DNA of 64,000 nt from the NCBI RefSeq assembly GCF_947179165.1, contig NC_077240.1, positions 24,594,001 through 24,658,000 of the forward strand, in the 5' to 3' direction. The translations under genes and the position numbers were made by a program. The notes under the pieces were generated by a model. That model saw only the letters and a program-made list of their open reading frames with translations. It was not told the origin of the DNA and searched no databases. This DNA is from Solanum dulcamara. Lineage: Eukaryota > Streptophyta > Magnoliopsida > Solanales > Solanaceae. The stretch's first letter is position 1. Each line of letters opens with the position of its first letter. Below, in pieces: positions 34,190 to 46,600 of this stretch.

Positions 34190-34687
34190 CAGCTAACAAA
34201 CGACCCTTTGTTATATAGTAAAAACTTTTCCGCCCAATGAAACGGTGGTCGGTGGGGACTAAATTGAATTATCCACCAAAATAAGGAATCAAAACTGGAA
34301 GTTTTCAGTCATAATTTGCGCGTAACGTAAAAGCAGAGATGGCACTAAACACCCCCTTATTGGTTAGGTTCGTTGAGTATACAGATGGATAAAATTGTCG
34401 GAATCACTACTACTACTACTACTTCGAACTCGAAACGTTTTTCTGTTGGTCCACCAATCCTTCCTCTTCCACAAGATCCGCCTGCTGTTTACATCCTCAC
34501 TAAAACCAGTGGGCGAATCAAACTTCAAATTTTCTACTTATTGTTACAGTGCCTCGGGATTTGAAGACCACTCGTTTGCTACTACACCTAGTAGTGTGAA
34601 AGCAATTTCGTTCAATTCGGTCTGTTTTCCATTGTAATCGGTGTATTTAGGTAAAGGGTGAAAAGGGTTGCGGTGATTATGCGATCC
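34190..34687 (+). promoter_or_regulatory. Promoter and 5' leader of the paladin-like gene
   Basis: About 500 bp between the hAT element and the start codon. It contains a possible short upstream ORF (34385-34564) with an (ACT) microsatellite. An in-frame stop (TAA, 34652) lies before the chosen start. A TTTAG|GT site near 34650 could be a 5' leader splice acceptor. Confidence 0.5.
34385..34564 (+). other. Possible upstream ORF, 59 codons
   Basis: ATG at 34385 opens a frame starting MDKIVGITTTTTTSNSKR, ending at a TGA about 120 bp before the paladin start. If transcribed in the leader it could lower translation of the main frame. No conservation evidence is available here. Confidence 0.3.
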
Positions 34688-37600
34688 ATGTCGATACCAA
34701 AGGAGCCGGAGCAAGTGATGAAACAGAGAGATGGATCGGTTTTAGGGAAGAAGACGATTCTAAAGAGTGATCATTTTCCTGGATGTCAGAACAAACGATT
34801 GTCTCCTCATATAGATGGTGCTCCGAATTATCGCAAGGTTTTTTCTACTTTACAGCTTGAATTGCCACATTCAGTTGACAATTTGGATTATCATGTTTAA
34901 ATTTCTCTATCAGATGAACTTTCCTATTATTGTGATGCACATTTTCTTTTATTACTTGCTATTTATGTAACACCCAAGTCAAACTCTGTATCCAGCCAAA
35001 TTGTTTTTTAAAAAAATTCTGTACAAATTTTTACAAGTTTGGTATTTTGTCTTTTGGTACTTTATCGATCTCATACCTATCAAAAAGTAAAATTTTATGG
35101 ATCATAGCTATTAAAAACACATCCTAGATTCAGTAAACACCTAACTTCTACAGTGGTTTCAGCTTGGCCATTTTGCGTACATTTGTTGATGAATTGTTAC
35201 AAGATTGGGAAAAGTGCAATATTGCATAATTCTATGTGTATACAGAAGATTAAGTACACTTGCTTATGGTTTTTGTCGTTTAATGTAATCTACATGGTGT
35301 TAAAGATGAAAATAATATACTTGACTTTATAGACTCACTACAGGAGTAGGATTTTGTATTGGTGGAATCTTCTCTCTTCTGCTTTGTACAGAATTATCTC
35401 AAATTTTATTTCCCTGGCATTAAATTAGTGCCAGATTTCTGATTTAATACAATTACTACTTACCAGTACATAATTCTACATGTAAAATTAACAATAAAGC
35501 TAATCATTTAGCTTGTTTATTTACTCCTTGTTTTTTCTTGGTTTGGTGTTTTGGTTGAAATAACTGTACCACATTCTCCTATCCATCCATTACTAAAGGA
35601 TATTAGAAAGTTGAAATTGTGGAGTTACATGATGTTAGATATTTACTTCCCCTCTTTAGATGCCCTTTTAGTTCTCTCTCTTTTGATAGGTAAAGATTGG
35701 ATATCAGAGTCACTCCTGCACCCTGAAAGCAAGTGTTAAATGTCTTGAAAGTCTTATCTCTCATGATGAAGCAGAATGTCTAGAATTCCACTATTTTTAG
35801 ATGAATCTGCTCCCATGCTGCAAACAGTCAAATCTGAATTGAACCCTGTCGCTCTTCTTTCTTTCCTTGCGAGCAGGAAGCACACCAGTAGCGTGCATTG
35901 CGTGATTCTACTGTGTTTAAGCAGCGAAAGAAATTGATGGCCAGCAAGCTCATTATAGAAACATTCTTTACAAATGAAATGTACTATGTCATTTTAGTGA
36001 ATTTACTTAGTGGACTCAAGATTGTGCTCTGTGATGTATTAGCTACATTGTGCATGATTTCTTGAAGAAACATTCTGTAATTGGAGGGGAAAAAGCTAGA
36101 GAAAGAGGGAAAATGGTGATACAGACCATTATGAGGGGGAGGAATAGAGGAGCTTCTGGAGAATTCAGAATGTATTGTCTCAAATGGAAATTATGTATTA
36201 TATTCTGTTTAACTTTGGGAACACATAGAATATTGACTTGTATAGGACTCACATTTGGAAGAAAATTTCTGTATTGCGACAATGAAATGACTGATAGTTG
36301 CAGTAGAGAGGAAGAATATGTAATATATGGGGAGGTAGAGTTACTTTAATAAACTCTGTGTTAGATTCCTTACCAACTTATGTGATGTCCCTTTTCCCTA
36401 TACCTGGTGGAGTGATCAAAATTCTAGATGCTTTGAGAAGGAATTTCCTAGTAGTTTCAATTTAGTAAAATGGGCAGAAGTTCAACAAGGGAGGAATTAT
36501 GGGGGTTTGGGAGTAAGGAAGCTCAAGTTACAGTATAAAAGTCTGCTAAGCAAGTGGCTATGGAGGTACAACCAAGAGGAGCATGCACTATGGAAAGAGG
36601 TGATACAATACAAATTCGGCCAAAAAGGGGAATGGTGTACCACTGAAGTAACAACCACTTATGGAGTTGGAGGACTATCAGAAGCTTTTGGCCGACTGTA
36701 GAAGTTAATACAAAAGTTAAAGTTGGGAGGGAGGGGGGATAAGGTTTTATTCTGGAAAGAAGACTGGACTGGTCAAGGATCTCTTCAAAGTTTGTTTCCT
36801 GGACTTTATTCTATCAGTGTGCATCCAGATAGCAAAATCCGTGAGTTGTGGTCTCAAAGGGTGGAATTTGGTATTTAGAAGGTTGTTAAATGACTGGTAG
36901 ATAGAAGGGGTAATTGAATTACTGAATATAATAGAAGGCTTTCCAGGCACTAACTTTGAAACAGACAGTTTATTATGGAGACAACACCCAGATGGAAGAT
37001 TCTCTGTCAACCGATTGTATAAGTGGGGTCTATTGGTAACTGGAGGAAGGATAACAGGGCCATGGAGTGCTGTTTTGAAGAGTGTTTCTCCCACTAAAGT
37101 GAAGTGTTTTGTCTGGTTGGTAGCTAGGAGAGCCTGTTTGACTCATGAAGCATTACAGAAAAGGGGCATCAACATAGCCTCTAGATGCTTACTATGCAAA
37201 GAGACACTGGAAACCAACAAACACTTATTTTTGCATTGCAAAGTAACAACACTAGTATGGGCTTTATTCTTCAATTTATCTAGCCTAAACTGGTGTATGC
37301 CAAAACACACAACAGACTTATTGAGTTGTTGGATCAGAAAGGGGGGGGGGGGGGCAGCAAGAGTCAAAAGAAGTGGTGGAGGATTGTACCTGCTTATATC
37401 TGGTGGAATATTTGGAAGGAAAGGAATCAGAGGATTTTTGAAGGAAAGGAATGCTCAATACAGAAGATTAAATGGAATGTAATTATTTCCTTAGGTTTTT
37501 GGTTTAAAGAACAAAATATAGAAGAGGAAATCCAATTAGTGGATTTCATAGGTTCTTTTCTTGTTTTTCTTTTTCCCTTCTCTGTTGCTACTTTTTGGAG

Positions 37601-40600
37601 GTGGCCAGCATAGTCCTTAATGCTGAGGAATACAAGTTACCAGTTTCAAAAAAAAATATGGTCTAAAATATAACGATATATCAGGGCCGTGGAATTTCAT
37701 ACTGATCTCGACTTGCTTAAGCTATTGTTAATCCACACTATGTAGCGTTGTTGTTGTTGGGCGGTCAAAGCAACTGGTATGCTCATGGGCATCAAGCTGA
37801 TTTCTTTGCATTTGCTATGGCTTATAGCGTATAGCTCTTGGAATGATTATGTTGGAGAGAGATACTTGGCTATTTATAGGGGCATACTTCTGTGCGACCT
37901 TCAATCTAGGTGATTTCATTTGCATGCCTAAAATGAGAGTGCAATTTCTTTCTTGGAGAAAAGATGCCAGGTTGACTTACATTTGGTCCTTATAATAGTA
38001 CTAAAAGTACATGCATAGATGGTCTCTTGTTTTACAATGACTTTGTGATGATTACACATGTTGCTTAGCTGATCATCCATATCAATGGACAATTCATTTA
38101 TACAAATTTAAATCCTTGAAATATCTATTAGTGACGAGGGTTGCAGGTTCATGATTATGTTTTGCCATTTACATATTTTGCACTCCCTAACTAAAGAATT
38201 TGCATTAGGCCGACTCTTTGCATGTTCATGGTGTTGCTATTCCAACAGTTGAAGGTATCCAAAATGTTCTCAACCATATTGGAACTCAACTGAGTGGGAA
38301 GAAGACTCACATTCTCTGGATTAATCTTCGCGAGGAACCGGTAATAGTACTTCATTACTTTTTTGCATCTGCATTTCATTGAATTTCTTCTGCACTTCTG
38401 TTTTATTTTTATCTTATCACTTTCTTATAAGTGGTCATTATTTCATTAATAACTGCAGTATAGTTTGGTAAAGAAATTTCTAGGACTTCTAATAGATTCT
38501 TTTTATGAATTAAACATATTGAATAATCTTATAGACAATGTTTGCATGTTGTGTTGCACCCTTAAATCTCATTATTTGCATTCCACATATCATACAACAT
38601 ATAGTTCCATGATCCAATTTTTTTTTTGTTGCTCATTGAGCCTTCGAGTGCACAAATTTTATCGCATTGTTTTTGATTAAACAAAAGACCATCATCTCTG
38701 TCTGTCTTTCTCACTCTCTCTCTCTCTCCGTGTCTTCTTCTCTCACCCTTTCCTTCTTTTTAAGAGTAGAGACACTTCTCTATTCCACAGTTTTTTCTCT
38801 TTCGTGCATTGCATTATTATTAAAATAAGTGCTACTGTCTGTCTTTAGATAGCTCATGCATTTTTTGTCTTAAATTAACTTGCTTAGATAATAGCAAACT
38901 ACTTGTTACCATTCTCAACAAAAAAAGGAAAAAAAAGAATGCAAACTTATTTGCCATTAAATTGTGTGACATCAAGTTCTTTGATCAATTGCCTGAGATG
39001 CTACTATTGTTATCCATTTTCATGAAGTATCTGAAGGTGCATAAAAATAATAATAATAATAAAAAAAAAGTATCTGAAGGTGCAAATGTCTATTAGTATT
39101 TGAATGAGTGATCATATAGAAAGGAAAAAATTGAAACTAATTGAAAGTTGAGCATTGGTATATGCATTTGTTTGGTATGCTTGATCTCTCTAATGGTGTA
39201 ACTAGATAAAACACGTATAGTGGTGTTTGTGTTTCTTTCTAGACATAAACTTTTTGATCAAAGATGCTGCAAGATTTCGATTCCTGAAAACATTGTCATG
39301 ATTGTTTCTTTTTTAATCACGGAGCAGGTGCTATATATTAATGGACGCCCGTTTGTCTTGCGTGAAGTAGAAAGGCCCTTCTCTAATCTTGAATATACGG
39401 TGCGTCATGGTTAGGATTGATTTTTCATTTTGACATATTGCATATTTTATTTTATCAAATTCTCATGTTGATTCTGTGGGATTAGGATATTGCACACTTG
39501 CCAGGATTTTTTTTATCAAGTAAAAGTATTTTCATTCATATACATGACCAAACTGGCTGTATACAACGGATATACCAAAAGGTAAAGAATCTACAAAATA
39601 TGATTCTCTACAAGCTCCACCTAATCATCTATACAACAAGGAGCTTTCTTTTTACACCAAAAGAAAATAAGGGAGTTGAGTAGAGAAACTCAACTCTACT
39701 CCTTCAAAAGCTCTCCCATTTCTCTCTTCATACTACCCACATTAACGCAGGCAGAACCACATTCCAAGTCCTTCGTTTTCTCCTCCTCCCGCTCTTCTAA
39801 CTGAACATCAATTCTTTCATAGTACTTGACATTGGCCAAGGAGTGCAAAGTGCAAACCACTTGAACATATCCCACCATAATCTCATGGTAAGCCCGCAAT
39901 GTAGAAGAAGGTGGTCTACATCGTTGTCCGCCTTCTTGCACATGTAAAATCAACTGAAGCAGACAACCTTCCACTTTTTAAGATTTTGCGCTATCAAAAT
40001 CACCCCTCTAGTAGCTAGCCAAGTGAAAAACCACACCTTCCTTGGCACGCTTGGACCCATACATCTGTCAGGATTTATCAAAATAATGTGTCACACGTAT
40101 CCATACTAACAAGTTAAACACTTCTTTTGATGGCATCAATTAGATATTATAAGATACATTTATTGGACATTTCCTTATACTTTTTGTTCTCAATGCAACA
40201 TTGGTTATAGGACTTCTGTCTAGCACTTGCTGGGCATTCTTCCTTCCAGAGATTTACGAAAAGTTAGTAATATAAACATAAACATATTTCAACAATATAC
40301 TGGATTTACATACAAACAATTTTACCTTTTTAGGATAGTATGGCCATTAATACTTGACCGAGCGAAGAATCTTGGCAAAGATTAGTCTTTCTACTTCCCC
40401 GCACACCGGGAAGAATGTTCCCCGAAAAAGCACCAATGTTCTCTATTGTTTGATATGTTTCCTCACACTAAGACCAAGAGATGGAGAATTGGCTTTAGTA
40501 GTGCAGCGGGCTTAAGCAAGCCATATTTGATTCTTTTAACGTTTCTCCAAAGAGAATTGTCCTCCGTGTTGAACCTTCATAATGATTTGCACATCAAGTT

Positions 40601-43600
40601 TTTATTAGGGGACTTCAACCTCTAGCTTCTAGCTTCCGATTTTAGCCAAATGCCTTGTTGATTATTCCACCAAAAGATTTCTTCATGTTTGGATATTTTA
40701 TCCTAGTCCATTTGAAGACCTACTCTCTGAACGAAATCATCACCAAAGAGATTCCTTGTTTCAGCTTCATTGTTAAACTTCAGAATTTTAGCAAGAATGT
40801 GAGATCTTCTTTTCCCCAAGTGTCTAAAAGAATTCAAGGTTCAGCAAGAATGAATGATCCTAGTGCTTCTTATTATGGATAAAACCATTCTTCTGGCAAT
40901 GCATATTGGTTTCCACATCTTGTGTATACTTGCAACTTTTCTTTATCTGGCATTTGTTAGGTTCTAATGCAAGTTTTTAACTTTCATATCTTTTCCTAAT
41001 CTGTCTGTTGATATTCTTCTTGATATGAACTTAGATTTTATATTAAATAGGGAATTAACAGGAAAAGAGTGGAGGAAATGGAGGATCGTTTGAAAGAAGA
41101 TGTTCTGCTAGAAGCTGCAAGGTTATTGTTTGCTCTATTTGATTGTTCGTGAACGAATATCTTAGGGTTTTCACTAAATGTCATGATGCTCACGTGATCA
41201 ACATTTTTATCTGAACTCTTCTATTTGATAAACAACAGATACGGAAATAAGATCCTTGTAACTGATGAGCTTCCTGATGGTCAGATGGTGGATCAATGGG
41301 AACCAGTAACATATGATTCTGTGAAAACACCCTTACAGGTTTCATGAGTTTACGAAAGCTTTGTTGAAGTTGGCGTCAGAAAAGTTTGTATTGATTGCTC
41401 ATTTTCATTTTGAACATCTCCCTCAAGTTAGGTGTACGAGGAACTGCAATCAAAAGAGTACCTGGTTGAATATGAACGTGTTCCTATTACCGACGAAAAA
41501 TCACCAAAAGAGCTGGATTTTGATATTCTTGTGAGTATTTGTATCTTTATTTGTCTTTGATATTGATTCCCATTTTTTATGTCGAAGATACCTTGCTTGT
41601 CATCACGAAGATATTGGAGGTTCATTTTCTGAAATTTTAATCATTCTTGGTCAGAGGTTACGGTATGCTGAAACATCATACTTCATGCATTGGAATATAG
41701 TTTTTTTTTTTTTTTTTGAAACTGGTAAAGATTGTATTCCTCAACATTAAGGATATGTTGGCAACCTTCAAAAAGGGAGCATGGAAGAAAAATAAAAAAG
41801 AGATTACTCACAGAGAGCCTAACAAATCTACAAGTTCTGAATTCTCTATTTCTCTCTTTACACCAAAAATAAAAAGATACAATACAATTCCATTTAACTT
41901 TGTGAATGGAATTAGATATATCTTCAAAGCTTCTGCTTTTTCTCTCCCTCCATACAGTCTACCAGATGCAGTGTGGGATGATTCTCCACCATCTCATCTG
42001 GCTCTTGCTTTCTCCTCTTCTAATCTAGTAACTCAATAAATCTGCAGTCTGCTCAGGCATGTTCCATTTTGTGTTTGTGAGTGTAACAAATAAAGCCATA
42101 ACTGTGCTGTGAATTAACACAGGAAGTGTCACGAAAGTTAGGACTTTGAATTATAAATATACACTACACAGTACACAATCCCTATATTTTGGGCATTAAT
42201 TCATTTCAATGTAATAAATAAAAAGGATTAAGTAAATTTGGTGCGTTATTTAATAAAGGTTGGGGTAAGTGTAAATAATGTAAAATTAGACTAAAGGCAA
42301 GTTGGAGATGGTGGGTCCATTGGAGGAAATGGTGGCGGAATCAGATAGGAGTACGTGTCGGATGATGTTTGGTGTGAAGAAAGCAAGATGTCTTGGTTCG
42401 TGGAATCTAAGAGTTAGGTCAGCCGCCCTTTGGACATATAAATTCGTTTTTTTCCTTTTCTTCTTCTTGGTGGGTGGGTGGGTGGGTGGGGGGTTTCTAT
42501 TACATGACTTCTATTTATGGCTGTTGGATTAGTATTAAAATTGAATGGTCATCGTGCTACATCGGGAATCTTACCTTTTCTGCATACACGAGTGATTAGA
42601 AAAAAGACTGTTGTTGGTCTCTTCTATGTTATTGCTGGCATTACTCATCCAAGGGTTAAGCTCACCATATTTGCATTTGATACCGTCCTTCCATAAAGCT
42701 TGGCCTCCTTCATTATACCTCCATAGCCATTTCATCAGGAGACTATTGTTCTGTCTCCTGAGGTTTCTGATGCCCATTCCTCCCAAATGTATACTATTCA
42801 AAGTTGTATCCCATTTCACCAGATTATATCCCTTATTGTCTTTGCAACCATGCCATAAAAATCCCTTCTAAGTTTGTCCAACCTCTTCAGAACCTTAGAA
42901 GGTAAAGGAAACAGGGGCATAACATAGGTAGGTAAAGAGTCCAAGATTGTACGAGGGTCGGTCTTCCTCCCAGAGATTACTATTGAGTCTTCCACCTCGT
43001 CAATCTCTTTTCTGCCTTCTCTACAATGCCATCCTATTTCATTGTCTCTTTATGTTTGTTGCCTAGTGGCATGCCCAAATAAACTGTAGGCAAGTGCTCC
43101 ACATTGCAACCCAGTATCTCTGTCAAACTCTATAAATTGACCACTTCCTTAATTGGAAACAAATTGCTTTTCCCCTAATTCACTTTCAAACCTGAAGTGG
43201 CCTTAAATAACAGAAGTATCAATCTGATGTATTTTATCTGTTCCTAGATAGGTTTGTCAAAAATAATTGTATCATCAGCATAAAGCAGGTGACAAATCTC
43301 GTTAGTTTGCCCTCTATCACCTCCTATTTAGAAGCCTCTGATCCAACTGTTTTGTAATGCTACTCTCATCATACTGTCAAATCCTTCCATTCCCAAAATA
43401 AAAAGAAAAGGGAGATAAGGGGGCTCCCTGTCTCAATCTCCTTCGTGATGGGAAGAATCCAACTGGTTCACCATTCACAAGAATATAGAATCTAACCATA
43501 CTGATGCAAAACTGAATCCATTCGCAAACCATTTGTCTCCAATGCAATATAGTTGTTTTAAGTTGATTTGGAAGGACAAATCGTGAAAATTAGACCATAA

Positions 43601-46600
43601 AAGATTTTTGAAAACTTTGGTCTTCTACAATCAATCAAATTTTTGTGAGTTATTGTATTTTAGTGTCTAGCTATCATTTTTCTGAAATCCAAATGTTACG
43701 ATAGAAATTGGTCTCATTTGAATAGCCTCCGAGGTTTAATTCAAAGGTTGAGGGACTTGTGACCTAAGTCACAAGTTTAAGCCCTGTACCATGCGAACAA
43801 ACTCTGGTATTTAAATGCAAAAGGGTAAAAAGGTGGACCCATTATACTCTGAGTTTTGAAGGTTGCGGTTGGTCGTTAGGGTTGGTCCCATATGAATTTC
43901 TCGGTTATAAGAAAGGTCATTTGAATACTCCCTCTATCTCCATTTATGTGATGTACTTTCCTCTGTAGTCCGTCCTTAAAAGAATGATACCATTCTACAT
44001 TTGAAAATAATTTAACTTTAAATTTTACATTTTATCTTTAATGAGATGATTTATAGCCACACAAATATATATATGACAAAATTCCAAAATCTAATCGATT
44101 TACTCCAGAAACAAAGTATATCAAATGATGTATGGAGGTAAGGGTGGTGAATAATAGTGTGTTCTCCCCTAATTCTTATTAAAAGCTTCTGAGTAGGGAG
44201 GGGATTTTCGTATATAGATCAGTTTGGATTTCGAAAGTACCGAGAAAGGTGTGTTTCTTCACTTGATTAACAGTCAGAGGGATGATCTCATTGACAAAAA
44301 ATCTGAGGAAAAGGAAGGTTACTTATGTTAGTTGGGGTTTTATGTGCGAGGTTTCAGGTGAAGATGTCGACCATCTCCTAATTCATTCTCCGATAACATC
44401 AAGAGTATGGTAATGGTTTGCTATATTTTGGGTGATGCCAATCACAGTGAGAGAGGTAATGTCTAGTTGGAGTTATGGTAGTAGGAGAAGACGCAGGGCA
44501 TGTCGGTTTGCGCCACTAACTCTTGTGTGGGTTGTTTGGAGAGAACGGAAGAGTTAGTGGCGTAAGGAAACAAAGAAGGGAAGGGTTATTGTCTTGTTAA
44601 TTGGAAAATAGTAGTGCTGAACAAAGGAATAGGATGATTAGGGGTCAGAAATCTCAGATTGCAGAACTTACATATGAAGTGGCTATGGAGATATACACTA
44701 AAGAAGAAAGAGCTTTATGGAGAGAAGTAGTTGTGACAAAGTTTGGTGAACTTAGTTCATGGTGCTCCAACATTGTATCTGAACTTATGGTATGGGGGTT
44801 CGGAGAACCATCTGAAATCTATGGCCATTGGTGGAAGCGAATCTTAGCCTTAAGATATGCAATGGAAACAAGGCAAAATTTTGGCATGATGGATGAAGTG
44901 ATCAATCACCACTTAAGGAGCAATTTCCATATCTCTTCCAGTTCTGTGGAGGTCACGGATTAGGTTAGAAGGCTAGTAGGGGTAGAATGTTGTCCTGCCT
45001 CATGACGGTTTAGGGTGGTCTTAGGTCTAGGCGGGTCTTTTTAGCTGTGATGCTATTGCATTTCGATTATCACATTATTTGTTATTGTTATTGTTATTTT
45101 TCTTGTCTTGTAAAATTTGCATCGTGTTTCGCTTTAGCCATTATGCTATATATATTGTTTTTCTCTCTTATTTTGTGGCTGATAATTTTGAGCTGAGGGT
45201 CTTTCGGAAACAGCCTCTCTATCTCAATGAGGTAGTGGTAAGGTCTGGGTACATCTTACCCTCCCCAGACCCCACTTGCGGGACTTTACTGGTTATGTTG
45301 TTGGTTGTTCCAGATCTGTGGAAGCACTGAGGCTAGAGTTAGTGAGTGTTGGTCAGTATAGGGATGAGACATTTCCTTCAGAAGACTGAAATGATTGAGT
45401 TTGATAGAGTGGCCTCATTACTTGAAAAGCTAGGAGAAAGTAACATTGTCACAAAAGATGTAGATAAGGTGTTGTGGACACACAACAAAGATGGGAACTT
45501 CTCAGTAAACAGTGCATACAAGAGAGGTCTACAGTTGGCCCGAGGGGGGGGGGCTTTTTACCATTGGAACTATTTTTGTAGAAGTGTCATCCCCACCAAG
45601 GTAAAATGCTTTACTTGGCTAACTTTTTAAAGAGATGACTATCAGGCAAGTTAAGGAGCCCAGCCCATCAAATAGATTCAATGCTTTATCTAATTATCTA
45701 GACTCCAGCGACTTCGATAGCTCCCAAACTCTTCCATCAAAACCTGTTGAGCAGTGAACAGAAGAAGGCCACTTAGATGCCGATGATGAAAGAACTCCTA
45801 AAGAAAGAATGCACATGCCACTGCGATCATAACTTACAACTAAAGATCTATTTTCTTTCTGTAGCTCAGATGCAATATTTTCTTCCCAAGTAATAAGCGA
45901 AGCACTACCATTAGCATGGTATGAAGGTGATCCTAGCCCTCAGGGGATTGATAAGCCAATTGCCATCGAAACTTCAAAATGGACAAAACTCACAATGGTC
46001 AAGCCTTGCGAAGCATTTGGAGTTAAAACCATTAGAAGTTGTACCGATATGACCATTGAAATCTCCACCAATGAAAATCTTTTTGGTACTCGGTATACCT
46101 CTCACTACCTCATCTAAATCCTCCCAAAAGAGCTTTTTGACTTGTTCCTCCAAGCCCACATGGGGTGCATACGCACTAATAATATTCACAATAAGCCTGT
46201 CGATAACTAGCTTAATAAACATCATCCAATCACTGATCCTCTTCACCTGCACCACACACTCCCTAAGATCCGGGTCGACTAGAATACCTACTCCATTCCT
46301 ATCTTTTGAGCCTCCTGAGTACCATAATTTAAATTCGTCTACATCCCGAGCTTTGAAACCTACCCAGCTAGTCTCCTGAACACAGGTTGTATTAATCTTT
46401 CTCCTCTTAAGACTCTTCACTAGCTCTATGGACTTTCTTGTAAGTGACCTTATGTTCCATGATCCTAATCTCAACTTACGAAAACCCGTCTCCCTCTTAC
46501 CACTATTTCCCCTCGCCTTCAACCCCCAATTGAGGACATGACCCTAATCCACCATCAGTAACCAAAGCCACTAAAAACGATATGAACTACAAAGTGAAAA

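Noticed and set aside
45974..46522. 182-codon minus-strand frame as a host endonuclease gene
   Set aside because: Its motifs are those of RTE LINE endonucleases, and it is truncated right after the GGDFN motif.
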